Shown: positions 1 through 6,948 of the stretch, one piece after another
Position numbering within the stretch: position 1 is the first letter of the stretch
How the letters are laid out: each line of letters begins with the position of its first letter
From: Bacillota bacterium
GTDB taxonomy: Bacteria > Bacillota > Dethiobacteria > DTU022
Direction: 5' to 3'
Assembly: GCA_012510325.1 (NCBI GenBank)
Contig: JAAZIG010000079.1
Coordinates: 1-8,648 of the forward strand
DNA length: 8,648 nt
Made by a program: the position numbers and the translations under genes
Notes under the pieces: model-generated
What the model was told of the DNA's origin: nothing
What the model saw: the letters and a program-made list of their open reading frames with translations, nothing else
Database searches by the model: none

Positions 1-825
1 GCGGCGATGGCCCCGGGGGGGAAAACCATCCTCGCGCTGCAGTCGACCACCCGCGATGAATCGACCTCGCGCATCGTGCCCCTGCTGCAGGAGGGGGCCG
101 GGGTGACCCTGACGCGGGGCGATATTGAATTCGTGGTGACGGAGTACGGCCAGGCCTACCTGCACGGCAAAAATATTCGCGAGCGGGCCATGGCGCTCAT
201 CGCCATCGCCCATCCCAAATTCCGGCCCTGGCTCATCGAAGAGGCGAAGCGGCTGATGCTGATCTACAAGGATCAGGCCTTTTTCCCCGGGAAAGAGGGG
301 GAATACCCCGAGCATCTCGAGGTCCACCGCACCACCAAGTCCGGGTTGAGCCTTTTTTTGAGGCCCGTCAAGATCAGCGATGAGACTTTCCTGAAGGATT
401 TCTTCTATTCGCTCTCGGACAGATCGCTGTACCAGCGCTTTCTCACGATCAGGCGCCATATGCCCCACGAGGAGCTCCAGAAGCATTTTGTGGTGATCGA
501 CTATACCCGGGAGATGATTATCCTGGCGATTAAAAAATATCTGGGCCACGAGGTGATCACCGGTGTGGCCCAGTACCGTATCGATGAGACCGCCCTCTCG
601 GCGGAGGCCTCCATCGTTGTGCGCGACGATTTTCAGAGGAGAGGGATCGGCTTCGAGCTCCTCTCCTACCTGGTCTATGTAGCCCAGAGGCAGGGGTTGC
701 ATACCCTGCAGGCAAATATTATGCCCGGCAACCAGGCGGTCCTCAACCTGATCAAGAAGCTGGGGCTGAGGACCGAGCGAAAATGGGACGAAGGGGTCTT
801 CTTCATCAACATTTTTCTGACCTGA
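1..825 (+). CDS. Acetyl-CoA hydrolase/transferase C-terminal domain fused to Pat-like GNAT acetyltransferase (5' partial)
   Basis: The reading frame is open from base 1, so the gene begins left of the window; the ATG at base 7 is internal. The first ~90 residues match the C-terminal domain of acetyl-CoA hydrolase/CoA-transferase proteins: GGKTI, SRIVP, GAGVTLTRGD, VVTEYG, then GKNIRERA and IAHPKFR. The N-terminal part of the CoA-transferase fold lies outside the window. From about base 340 a GNAT domain follows (LFLRPVKISDE, then LYQRFL, then IDYTREM), with the acetyl-CoA pyrophosphate loop QRRGIG at bases 634-651. This GNAT resembles the one in Pat/PatZ lysine acetyltransferases, where it is normally joined to an ADP-forming acyl-CoA synthetase-like region. 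Known fusions of this kind suggest acyl-CoA turnover linked to acyl transfer onto protein or a small amine; the acceptor is unknown. A terminator follows the stop directly. Domain calls are confident; the role is inferred. Confidence 0.88.
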   Translation, partial: AAMAPGGKTILALQSTTRDESTSRIVPLLQEGAGVTLTRGDIEFVVTEYGQAYLHGKNIRERAMALIAIAHPKFRPWLIEEAKRLMLIYKDQAFFPGKEGEYPEHLEVHRTTKSGLSLFLRPVKISDETFLKDFFYSLSDRSLYQRFLTIRRHMPHEELQKHFVVIDYTREMIILAIKKYLGHEVITGVAQYRIDETALSAEASIVVRDDFQRRGIGFELLSYLVYVAQRQGLHTLQANIMPGNQAVLNLIKKLGLRTERKWDEGVFFINIFLT

Positions 826-836
826 TCCGCCGCTCC

Positions 837-866
837 GCCGCTCCCTCGGGGGCGGCTTTATTTATT
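837..866 (+). terminator. Rho-independent terminator of the CoA-transferase/GNAT gene
   Basis: Bases 837-856 form a GC-rich hairpin (GCCGCTCC / GGGGCGGC arms with one G-T wobble, 4-base loop), followed by TTTATTTATT. It starts 12 bases after the stop codon at 823-825. The T-rich tail overlaps the end of the convergent flavoenzyme gene. On the minus strand the hairpin is not followed by a T-run, so it should mainly stop rightward transcription. Confidence 0.8.
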
Positions 867-2883
867 CCAGCTCCCGACCCACGGTGAAGCCTTCCCGAAT
901 CGCTTCGGTCAGCTTGCGCGGTTTGGCGGCATCGCCGATCCGGTGGAGCAGCGGCACCTTGTCCTGCAGCTCTTCGTAGAGGGTGCCGCCGACGGATTTT
1001 GCCCCCACGGCGACGACGACAGTGTCGGCGGGCAGCTGCATTCTCTCCGGTCCGCCCTCTTCGGAGGCGCCTTTTTTCTCGATGACGACATGGTCTTCTT
1101 TCACTTCAAGGATCTTTGCCCCGGTGATCACTTCGACACCGAGGCGCCGCAGACCGCCTTGCACGATCCAGCGGGTGGTGATCCCGAAATCGCGGCCGAT
1201 CTTGTCGAGCACCTCGACGATGACCACTTTGCGGGTCCCGCGGGTGAGCAGGCGCTGCAAAGTCTCCGGTGTTTCCGCCTCATATTCCATGAGAAATCTT
1301 AGCGCCTCCGCATCGATGGTCCCCAGCGAGGCGATAGTCAGCGCCGTCTCGCAGCCGACCGAGCCGCCGCCGGCGACGACCACTTCTTTCCCCGGGATCG
1401 CTTTGCCGCTCAGAATATCGAAGGCGGAGACCACTTTGTCGGCGGCCGCTTCGTCGACGGGGAAGGGCGGCGGGGCGGGGCGGGCGCCGGTGGCGATAAT
1501 GACGGCATCGGCGCCGTATTCGATCACTTTATCCGCTGTCGCCTCGTGATTGAAGACTGTCTCCACGCCGGCGGCGGCGAGGGCGGGCCCGTAATAATCG
1601 AGGAGAGTGATGAATTCACCTTTTCCGGGAGGGCGGGAGGCATAATGGAGCTGTCCGCCGGCGCGGGGCCCCTTTTCCCAGAGAGTCACCCGGTGCCCCC
1701 GGCGGGCCGCGGTGAGAGAGGCTTCCAGCCCCGCCGGACCGGCGCCGACGACGAGCACCTTCTTCGGGTTCGCCGCCGGAGTGAGCTCCACTTCGCTCTC
1801 CTTTCCGGCATGGGCGTTAACCGCGCAGAAAACCTCCTCCATGGTGAAGACGGAGTCGAGACAACCCTGGTTGCAGGCGATGCAGCGGCGTATCTGTCCC
1901 TCTCCGCTGAGGGTTTTCCGGGGCATATCGGGATCGGCGATGAGCGCGCGGCCCATGCTGATCAGATCGGCGAAGCCGGCGATGAGGATCTGCTCGGCGG
2001 TAGCGGGATCGTTGATCCGGTTGCCGGCGATCACCGGGACGCCGACGGCCTCTTTGATCCCCCGGGCCAGGTATGCGTAACCGCCGCGGGGCAGATGGCC
2101 GGTGATCTGGGGGATGCGCGATTCATGCCAGCCCCCGGTGACGTTGAACCCGTCGGCTCCGGCTTCCTCCAGCAGCGCGGCGAATTGGGCCGCTTCGGTG
2201 TTGGTATTGCCTTCGGGTATGAAATCATGACCTGAGAGCCGCACCAGGACGGTAAAGTCGTTGCCGACCTTTTCCCTGACCCGCCGGAGCACCTCCACGC
2301 CGAAGCGGCTCCGATTATCAAAGGAGCCCCCGTAGTGATCCTCTCTTATGTTGGTCACGGGGGAGAGAAACTGGCAGATGAGATAGCCGGCGCTGGCGAT
2401 GACCTCGACAGCATCGAAACCTGCTTTTTTGGCGCGCAGCGCCGCCGTGGCGAAGCCTTCGATGACCCCTTCGATATCTTCGGCAGTCATCTCCCGGGGT
2501 GTATCCCGGAAAAGGCGTGAAGGGATCGCCGAAGGAGCCAGCGGCTCCACCCCGGTCAGAGCGCGGTGGGTATAGCGTCCAGCCTGATACAGCTGCGCCG
2601 CGATCTGCGCCCCGGCGTCCTTGATCGTCCCGGTGAGCTGCTCCAGACCGGGGATAAATTTGTCGTCGTGCAGGCCGATCATCTGCGGCCCTCCGCCGGC
2701 CTGGTCCACACTGCAGCCGCCGATTATAATCAGTCCGGCACCGCCGCGGGCTCTGGCTTCGTAGTAACGGATCAGCTTTTCATTAACCATCCCTCCAGGG
2801 GTATAGTTGTGGTGCAGCGCCGGCATTACAATGCGGTTTTTTAAGGTCAGGCTGCCCACCTGAACCGGTTGAAAAAGAATCAT
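862..2883 (-). CDS. 2,4-dienoyl-CoA reductase-like FMN/FAD/4Fe-4S oxidoreductase (Old Yellow Enzyme family)
   Basis: The 673-residue protein matches the length and domain order of FadH. An N-terminal FMN-binding TIM barrel (about 1-330) is followed by the iron-sulfur motif C334-x2-C337-x3-C341-x11-C353, an FAD-binding Rossmann motif GAGPAG at 380-385, an NAD(P)H-binding motif GGGSVG at 505-510, and the FAD-type GD at 650-651. Tyr167 (in SAGYLI) and His253 (in GWHE) fall where E. coli FadH has its catalytic Tyr166 and His252. This favours a dienoyl-CoA or related enoate reductase over trimethylamine dehydrogenase-type members. The likely reaction is NAD(P)H-dependent reduction of a conjugated C=C bond via FAD, Fe-S and FMN in the cytoplasm. 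No beta-oxidation operon is attached, so the exact substrate is open. The ATG at 2883 has a strong AGGAGG site 7 bases upstream. The gene is convergent with the GNAT fusion and divergent from dinB. Confidence 0.9.
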   Translation of the reverse strand: MILFQPVQVGSLTLKNRIVMPALHHNYTPGGMVNEKLIRYYEARARGGAGLIIIGGCSVDQAGGGPQMIGLHDDKFIPGLEQLTGTIKDAGAQIAAQLYQAGRYTHRALTGVEPLAPSAIPSRLFRDTPREMTAEDIEGVIEGFATAALRAKKAGFDAVEVIASAGYLICQFLSPVTNIREDHYGGSFDNRSRFGVEVLRRVREKVGNDFTVLVRLSGHDFIPEGNTNTEAAQFAALLEEAGADGFNVTGGWHESRIPQITGHLPRGGYAYLARGIKEAVGVPVIAGNRINDPATAEQILIAGFADLISMGRALIADPDMPRKTLSGEGQIRRCIACNQGCLDSVFTMEEVFCAVNAHAGKESEVELTPAANPKKVLVVGAGPAGLEASLTAARRGHRVTLWEKGPRAGGQLHYASRPPGKGEFITLLDYYGPALAAAGVETVFNHEATADKVIEYGADAVIIATGARPAPPPFPVDEAAADKVVSAFDILSGKAIPGKEVVVAGGGSVGCETALTIASLGTIDAEALRFLMEYEAETPETLQRLLTRGTRKVVIVEVLDKIGRDFGITTRWIVQGGLRRLGVEVITGAKILEVKEDHVVIEKKGASEEGGPERMQLPADTVVVAVGAKSVGGTLYEELQDKVPLLHRIGDAAKPRKLTEAIREGFTVGRELE

Positions 2884-2890
2884 GAGATCG

Positions 2891-2896
2891 CCTCCT
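2891..2896 (-). promoter_or_regulatory. Ribosome binding site of the dienoyl-CoA reductase-like gene
   Basis: On the minus strand this reads AGGAGG, a perfect Shine-Dalgarno core, with 7 bases between it and the ATG (complement of 2881-2883). It fixes the start of the flavoenzyme gene. Confidence 0.85.
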
Positions 2897-2985
2897 AGAA
2901 TTTTTAATACCGGTCTCTTTGAAAAATGCTATCATACAAGAAAGATTATTCTCCAAAAAACAAAAATAACCTTTTTCAGCGGCGG
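2897..2985. promoter_or_regulatory. AT-rich divergent intergenic region, probable promoters for the flavoenzyme gene and dinB
   Basis: This stretch is clearly more AT-rich than the flanking genes. On the plus strand there is TTGAAA (2919-2924), close to a -35 box, with GATTAT (2944-2949) as a poor -10 at 19 bases spacing. On the minus strand TATGAT (complement of 2931-2936) is a fair -10 but has only TTTTTG as -35. I found no GAAC-N4-GTTC LexA operator of the Bacillus type here. Exact promoters are uncertain. Confidence 0.3.
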
Positions 2986-3043
2986 CAGGGCAGGGAAAGG
3001 ACCCCTTTTGCGGGAAGGAAAGAGATAGCGGATTGCTGCTGGG

Positions 3044-3050
3044 GGAGGGG
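3044..3050 (+). promoter_or_regulatory. Ribosome binding site of dinB, deciding the start at 3061
   Basis: GGAGGGG lies 10 bases before the ATG at 3061. The frame is open further upstream to an ATG at 2926, but that start has no such site and the extra 45 residues look like untranslated AT-rich sequence. GGAG (3044-3047) can pair with CTCC (3053-3056) over a 5-base loop, so the site may be partly masked. Confidence 0.7.
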
Positions 3051-3060
3051 TGCTCCGGTA

Positions 3061-4251
3061 ATGACAGACAGACAGAAGCGCAGGGAGGGCGTTCCGGAGA
3101 TCCTGCTCTGCGATCTCGACGCCTTCTTCGCCGCGGTGGAGCAGCGCGACCGCCCGGAATACCGGGGAAAACCCGTTGTCGTTGGGGGCAGCCTCTCCGC
3201 GCGCGGAGTGGTCTCAACCTGTTCGTACGAGGCTCGCAAGTTTGGTGTCCGCTCGGCAATGCCGGTGCAAAGAGCCCGGCAGCTCTGCCCGGAGGCGATC
3301 TTCCTGCCGGGCGATATGGCCAAGTATCGCCGCGTTTCCAAGGAGATCTTTGCCCTGTACGGGCGTTTCACCCCGGAGATCGAAGTTGTCTCCATCGATG
3401 AGGCCTATCTGGGGCTGCCCGCAGGCGAGGGCTTGGCTGTCGCCTCCCGGATACACCGCGCCGTGCGCGAAGAGCTTTCCCTCTCGGTGACCATCGGCGT
3501 GTCGGTGAACAAGCTGCTCGCCAAGATCGCCTCGGAGCTGGCCAAGCCGGACCGGGTCGGAGCGCTCTGGCCCGAAGAGGTCGCCGCGGTGCTCTGGCCG
3601 CGTCCGCTGGAGCTGCTCCCCGGCCTCGGCCCGGTCTCCGTGCAGAAGCTGAACCGCATTGGCATCAGCACCATCGGACAGCTTGCCGCCGCCCCCCTGG
3701 AGCTGTTAAAAAAATATTTCGGGAGAACCGCGCCGGCGCTGTGGCAAAGCGCCCGCGGCATCGATAACCGCCCTCTGGAACTGCTTTCCGAAGCCAAATC
3801 CCTTTCCGAGGAGAGAACCTTTGCCGCCGATCTGGCTGCTGAAGAGGTTGTGCGCGCCGTCCTCATCTCCCAGGCGGAAAGTTTGGGCTACCGCCTCCGC
3901 TCCGGCGGATTGCGGGCGCGGAAGGTGAGCATCAAGCTGCGCTATGCCGATTTTAGCACCATCACTCGCGAGCAGACCCTGCCTGCGCCCACCGACAGCG
4001 ATCTGGAGATCTACGAGACTGCGGTGAGACTCTTCGACGCCCACAAGGGAACCCCCCCGTGGCGCCTCATCGGTCTGCGGGTCGCCGGATTCGCCACCGG
4101 GGAGCAGCTTTCCATATTTGACGCCCTGCCCGCAGAAAAAAAAGAGAAGGAGCTGCAGCGCACCCGGGATCTGCTGCGCGAAAAATATGGGGGCGCCGTT
4201 GTGTACCGGGCGCGCCGGCTGCTCAAACCGCCGCCGCGGGACAAGGGCTAG
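3061..4251 (+). CDS. dinB: DNA polymerase IV (Y-family translesion polymerase)
   Basis: This is a 396-residue Y-family polymerase that copies past DNA lesions. Catalytic acidic residues are visible: Asp18 in LCDLDAFFAAVEQRD, and Asp113 and Glu114 in SIDEAYL. Phe23 sits at the steric-gate position that excludes ribonucleotides. The fingers motif CSYEARKFGVRSAMP is intact. A helix-hairpin-helix (LLPGLGPVSVQKLNRIGI, 185-202) and a little-finger domain (about 245-345) follow. QLSIF at 349-353 is a standard beta-clamp binding motif, so it should be recruited to the replication fork. The usual SIDEAYLD reads SIDEAYLG here, a change outside the catalytic residues. Start 3061 is chosen because conserved sequence begins just after it and a ribosome site precedes it. 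No LexA box was seen, so SOS control is not supported by sequence. It appears to be a single-gene unit. Confidence 0.95.
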   Translation: MTDRQKRREGVPEILLCDLDAFFAAVEQRDRPEYRGKPVVVGGSLSARGVVSTCSYEARKFGVRSAMPVQRARQLCPEAIFLPGDMAKYRRVSKEIFALYGRFTPEIEVVSIDEAYLGLPAGEGLAVASRIHRAVREELSLSVTIGVSVNKLLAKIASELAKPDRVGALWPEEVAAVLWPRPLELLPGLGPVSVQKLNRIGISTIGQLAAAPLELLKKYFGRTAPALWQSARGIDNRPLELLSEAKSLSEERTFAADLAAEEVVRAVLISQAESLGYRLRSGGLRARKVSIKLRYADFSTITREQTLPAPTDSDLEIYETAVRLFDAHKGTPPWRLIGLRVAGFATGEQLSIFDALPAEKKEKELQRTRDLLREKYGGAVVYRARRLLKPPPRDKG

Positions 4252-4271
4252 AGCCACGGCCGGAGGGCGGG

Positions 4272-4292
4272 AGCTGGCGGTTCCGCCGGGCT
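4272..4292 (+). terminator. Possible hairpin downstream of dinB
   Basis: GGCGG-TT-CCGCC (4276-4287), extendable by AGC/GCT with a wobble and a bulge, lies about 20 bases after the dinB stop. There is no T-run immediately after it, so it is a weak candidate terminator only. Confidence 0.25.
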
Positions 4293-4371
4293 GGGTTTGA
4301 AAATGTGATTATTTTGTGGGGGAGGGGCAGGATTTTTCATGATGTCCTTGAATCCTAATATATGCAGATAA

Positions 4372-4400
4372 TTGTCAATTTTTATTCTACATTTTGTTAA
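4372..4400 (+). promoter_or_regulatory. Candidate promoter of the acyl-CoA synthetase gene
   Basis: TTGTCA (4372-4377, five of six -35 consensus bases) is followed after 17 bases by TGTTAA (4395-4400, three of six -10 bases). It lies in a distinctly AT-rich part of the intergenic region, about 55 bases before the start codons. The weak -10 keeps confidence low; TTTTCA/TAATAT around 4335-4361 is an alternative. Confidence 0.3.
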
Positions 4401-4441
4401 AAGCTAGCTGATCCTCAGATGAGCTGAGAAATAGCAGAGAT

Positions 4442-4449
4442 AGGGAGGT
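4442..4449 (+). promoter_or_regulatory. Ribosome binding site of the acyl-CoA synthetase gene
   Basis: AGGGAGGT precedes two tandem ATG codons. The gap from GGAGG is 4 bases to the ATG at 4453 and 7 bases to the ATG at 4456. The second matches the 7-base spacing of other genes in this window, so 4456 may be the real start. Confidence 0.75.
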
Positions 4450-4452
4450 CTC

Positions 4453-6594
4453 ATGATGAAGGAAAATCCGCTGAAAGTAATAATGAATCCCCGCTCCATC
4501 GCCACTGTCGGTGCGGGAAACAACCTCACCAAGATGGGCACGATTCAGGCTCTCAGTATCCTCAAGGATGGTTTTAAGGGAAAATTTTATCCCGTTCATC
4601 CGAAAGACGAAACAGTGCTGGGACACAAAGCCTATCCCTCGGTCCTAGATCTGCCCGAAGCCCCCGATCTGGCCGTTTTCATCGTTCCCACGGAGTTGGT
4701 TACCGGGCTGATGGAGGACTTCGGCAAGATCGGCACCAAGAGGGCGGTGGTGATCACCGCCGGATTCCGGGAGACCGGCGCGGCGGGGCTGGCTCTGGAA
4801 AAGCAGCTTAAGGAGATTACCCGGCGCTACGGGATCCGTTTTCTCGGGCCCAACTGTATCGGTCTGGTGAACAGCGCCCTCCCCCTCAATATCACGGTGA
4901 TGCCCCTTCTCGGGCCGCCGGGACTGCTGGGGATGGCTTCGCAAAGCGGGACCTATATTACCCAGACTCTGGGGCTGCTGCGGAGGCGGGGGATCCGCTT
5001 CAGCAAGGCCATCAGCCTGGGCAATGAAGCCGATATCGAGATCAACGAAGCGCTGGCCTACCTGGGTGAGGATGAACAGACCAGGGCCATCGCCCTCTAT
5101 ATCGAGGGGCTGCAGGACCCGGCCGGCTTTCTGGAGGTAGCCCGGCAGATCACGCCGCACAAGCCCATTGTGGCCCAGTATGTCGGCGGCACTGCTGCGG
5201 GGGCGCGGGCCGGCTCCAGCCATACCGGCGCCATGGCCGGGCCGGATCACCTCTACGACGGTCTTTTCAAGCAGGCCGGGATCATCCGGGTTTATTCGGT
5301 GGAGGATCTTTACGGCCTCGGCTGGTCCCTGGCCACACAGCCTCCCCTGAAGGGAAAAAGGATCGGAGTGATCACCAATTCCGGCGGACCGGGGACGGCG
5401 ATGTCCGATACCTTAAACGCCGGGGGGTTGGAGGTGCCCGTCTTCTCCGAGGTGCTTCAGGAGAAGATCCGGCCGCTCATCCCGAAGCAGGGAGCCAGGG
5501 GCAACCCCGTCGACCTGACTTTCTTTCTCAATGCCGAGGCCATTGCTGTCGCCATCCCCAAGCTGGTCATGGAGAGCGGCGAAATTGACGGCATCGTTTT
5601 GCACGGAGCCATGGGGACCGGCTTCATGGAGGAAATCCATATCCACGCCGAGGATCTTTTCGGTATGCCCCGCGAAAAATTTCTGGATGCCTTCCGCGAA
5701 GATCTCCATCCGGCGGTGACCCTGCCGCAGAAGTACGGCCTGCCCTTTATCGTCTCCTCGTTTCTCAACGAGCACGACGACTACAACATAGCCTACCGGG
5801 AACAAAACGTCCCCGTTTACGACTCCCCGGAGAAGACCGCCCGGGCGATGAATGTACTCTGGGAGTACCGGCAGATCCAGCAGCGAGCTCCGGCGGAGAG
5901 TGCACTGCTGCCGCCTGTCGAGGCGGAGGCGGCAGCCCTTGTCGCAGCGGCGGTGAAGCAGGGGGCGCCGATTCTGGATGAGTATTCCTCCAAGAGGGTG
6001 CTCGCCGCCTACGGGATCCCCATCAGCGACGAGGGGCTGGCTCGATCGGGGAGCGAAGCGGTGGAGCTGGCCCGTGGTATCGGCTACCCGGTGGTGCTGA
6101 AGGGATGCTCAGCGGAGATCGCCCACAAAACGGGGAAGGGACTGATCCGGCTGCAGCTCAAAGACGATGAAGCGGTGGAGCAAGCCTTTGAAGCGATCCG
6201 CAAAGCGGCGGGGGAGGAGATCCCCGTGCTGGTGGCGCAAATGGTTGGCGGGGATCGCGAGCTCGTCGCCGGGGCGCTGCAGCAGCCCGGCTTCGGCCCC
6301 TGCGTCATGTTCGGCCTTGGTGGGATCTTTACCGAAGTGCTGCGCGATACCGTTTTCCGGTTGGCCCCCCTGGACCGCCCCGCCGCCCTGGAGATGCTCG
6401 CGGCGATCAGGGCAAAAGAGCTCCTCGGTGAATTTAGGGGGATGCCGGCAGTGGATCGGGAGGCGCTGGCCGGGATCTTGCAAAAGGTGGGCAACCTGCT
6501 CCTGCTTCATCCCGAGATCAAGGAGATCGACCTTAATCCGATCATCTTGGACGGCGCCCGTCCCGTCGTCGTCGACGCTCTGATCACGATCTGA
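4453..6594 (+). CDS. ADP-forming acyl-CoA synthetase, single-chain alpha-beta fusion (acetate--CoA ligase family)
   Basis: The 713-residue protein has the layout of NDP-forming acyl-CoA synthetases: CoA-binding Rossmann domain (about 8-135, SIATVGAG, LGPNCIGL), succinyl-CoA synthetase alpha-like domain (about 150-290), a second ligase-CoA domain (about 300-440, VITNSGGPG, NPVDL), and a C-terminal ATP-grasp domain (about 490-713). His257 in SSHTGAMAG is the expected phosphohistidine, and His558 in SAEIAHKTGKG matches the second conserved histidine of the beta part. The enzymes interconvert acyl-CoA + ADP + Pi and acid + CoA + ATP, usually conserving energy in anaerobes. Unlike Pat proteins it has no GNAT domain, and its catalytic histidines are present, so it is probably an active ligase. 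The substrate could be acetate, another short acid or an aryl acid. It has its own ribosome site and appears monocistronic. The start could be 4456. Confidence 0.92.
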   Translation: MMKENPLKVIMNPRSIATVGAGNNLTKMGTIQALSILKDGFKGKFYPVHPKDETVLGHKAYPSVLDLPEAPDLAVFIVPTELVTGLMEDFGKIGTKRAVVITAGFRETGAAGLALEKQLKEITRRYGIRFLGPNCIGLVNSALPLNITVMPLLGPPGLLGMASQSGTYITQTLGLLRRRGIRFSKAISLGNEADIEINEALAYLGEDEQTRAIALYIEGLQDPAGFLEVARQITPHKPIVAQYVGGTAAGARAGSSHTGAMAGPDHLYDGLFKQAGIIRVYSVEDLYGLGWSLATQPPLKGKRIGVITNSGGPGTAMSDTLNAGGLEVPVFSEVLQEKIRPLIPKQGARGNPVDLTFFLNAEAIAVAIPKLVMESGEIDGIVLHGAMGTGFMEEIHIHAEDLFGMPREKFLDAFREDLHPAVTLPQKYGLPFIVSSFLNEHDDYNIAYREQNVPVYDSPEKTARAMNVLWEYRQIQQRAPAESALLPPVEAEAAALVAAAVKQGAPILDEYSSKRVLAAYGIPISDEGLARSGSEAVELARGIGYPVVLKGCSAEIAHKTGKGLIRLQLKDDEAVEQAFEAIRKAAGEEIPVLVAQMVGGDRELVAGALQQPGFGPCVMFGLGGIFTEVLRDTVFRLAPLDRPAALEMLAAIRAKELLGEFRGMPAVDREALAGILQKVGNLLLLHPEIKEIDLNPIILDGARPVVVDALITI

Positions 6595-6644
6595 ACGGAC
6601 GGTAGATTCAGCCGCAGCACCCGGGACTTTTGCCGCCCGAAAAA

Positions 6645-6673
6645 TGAGCCACGGGGACGGATCTCCCGGCTCA
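6645..6673 (+). repeat. REP-like palindrome, copy A
   Basis: This is a 29-base element with TGAGCC and GGCTCA ends. Inside, GGGGA pairs with TCTCC around a CGGA tetraloop. It differs from copy B at 2 positions and from inverted copy C at 3. I recall similar GGGACGG palindromes scattered in Clostridia genomes, some near REP-associated tyrosine transposases; none is encoded here. Confidence 0.85.
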
Positions 6674-6676
6674 CTT

Positions 6677-6705
6677 TGAGCCACGGGGACGGATCTCCTG
6701 GCCCA
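6677..6705 (+). repeat. REP-like palindrome, copy B (tandem direct copy)
   Basis: The second 29-base copy starts three bases after copy A in the same orientation, with 27 of 29 positions identical. Its right end reads GGCCCA rather than GGCTCA, which breaks one pair of the outer stem. It is followed by TTTT, so the pair could weakly terminate transcription from the acyl-CoA synthetase gene. Confidence 0.85.
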
Positions 6706-6720
6706 TTTTCTCCGAGCAGT

Positions 6721-6742
6721 TCCTTCGGGCTTTGCCCCGGGA
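6721..6742 (+). repeat. TCCTTCGGGC hairpin repeat
   Basis: TCCTTCGGGC-TTT-GCCC then CGGGA. The GGGC/GCCC stem with a 3-base loop inside TCC/GGA flanks matches the reverse complement of the element at 8445-8469, which shares TCCTTCGGGCT and GCCC. Confidence 0.6.
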
Positions 6743-6754
6743 ATAGCAAAAGGG
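6741..6754 (+). repeat. Direct repeat GAATAGCAAAAGGG, copy 1
   Basis: This perfect 14-base sequence is repeated at 6907-6920, 166 bases downstream. Chance occurrence of a 14-mer twice in 354 bases is very unlikely, so it is probably duplicated or functional. Confidence 0.7.
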
Positions 6755-6765
6755 GTGCCCAGACC

Positions 6766-6787
6766 AGATCCTTCGCTGTGCTCAGGA
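6766..6787 (+). repeat. Interspersed repeat of the AGATCCTTCGCTG...CTCAGGA type
   Basis: It shares AGATCCTTCG and CTCAGGA with the reverse complement of 8441-8472. Sequences of this form are widespread intergenic repeats in many bacterial genomes and give rise to spurious hypothetical proteins when translated. This is family recall; the match between the two copies is visible in the window. Confidence 0.65.
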
Positions 6788-6906
6788 CTCGCTTTACTGT
6801 AATCCGGGTCCTTACGGTCACTTACGCGAGCCCTCCGGGGGGTTCCCGGTATCCACCCCATGGAGGAGTTTTGTGAATTTCGGTAGGGATTTTAACGCCT
6901 GAAAGA

Positions 6907-6920
6907 GAATAGCAAAAGGG
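6907..6920 (+). repeat. Direct repeat GAATAGCAAAAGGG, copy 2
   Basis: Second perfect copy of the 14-mer at 6741-6754. This one lies 28 bases before the SRAP start codon, just upstream of the ribosome site. Confidence 0.7.
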
Positions 6921-6935
6921 TGGAGAAAAACCTCC

Positions 6936-6941
6936 GGAGGG
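6936..6941 (+). promoter_or_regulatory. Ribosome binding site of the SRAP gene
   Basis: GGAGGG with 7 bases to the ATG at 6949. It overlaps a 10-base perfect palindrome CCTCCGGAGG (6931-6940). The CTCC half can pair with GGAG at 6922-6925, which would leave the site free, so local folding could tune access. Confidence 0.8.
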
Positions 6942-6948
6942 AACTGCT

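Larger units (their letters stand above)
6595..6948. other. Repeat-rich intergenic region before the SRAP gene
   Basis: This 354-base gap holds no credible gene; short open frames across it are translations of repeats. It contains two tandem TGAGCC-type palindromes, two TCCTTCG-type hairpin repeats, one pair of 14-base direct repeats, and an AT-richer stretch (about 6865-6910) that probably carries the promoter of the SRAP operon. No convincing -35/-10 pair was found. Confidence 0.75.

Noticed and set aside
983..2235. Long plus-strand open frames (188 and 229 residues) opposite the flavoenzyme gene
   Set aside because: They are antisense to a clearly conserved enzyme, are rich in Pro/Arg/Gly/Ser as expected of GC-rich shadow frames, and show no recognisable motif.
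2862..2875. LexA-like palindrome TGAACCGGTTGA at the start of the flavoenzyme gene
   Set aside because: It lacks the GAAC-N4-GTTC spacing and lies in coding sequence.
2926..3060. Upstream extension of dinB to the ATG at 2926
   Set aside because: No ribosome site, AT-rich lysine/asparagine-rich leader unlike DinB, and a good site before ATG 3061.
3706..4257. 183-residue minus-strand frame opposite dinB
   Set aside because: Fully antisense to conserved polymerase sequence with no motif or ribosome site.
4251..4262. Remnant of the TGAGCC repeat after dinB (GAGCCACGG)
   Set aside because: Only nine bases match and the rest of the element is absent; chance is likely.
4645..5250. 201-residue minus-strand frame opposite the acyl-CoA synthetase
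   Set aside because: Shadow of a conserved coding region; composition is not protein-like.
6645..6787. CRISPR array
   Set aside because: Only two tandem copies with a 3-base gap and no spacer of constant length; these are palindromic repeats.
6507..6861. Minus-strand frames of 104 and 250 residues running from the repeat region into the synthetase
   Set aside because: Composed of repeat sequence plus antisense of a conserved gene.
6676..6876. 66-residue frame in the repeat region
   Set aside because: It translates the interspersed repeats (the RSFAVLRT-type peptide is a known artefact of this repeat) and lacks a ribosome site.
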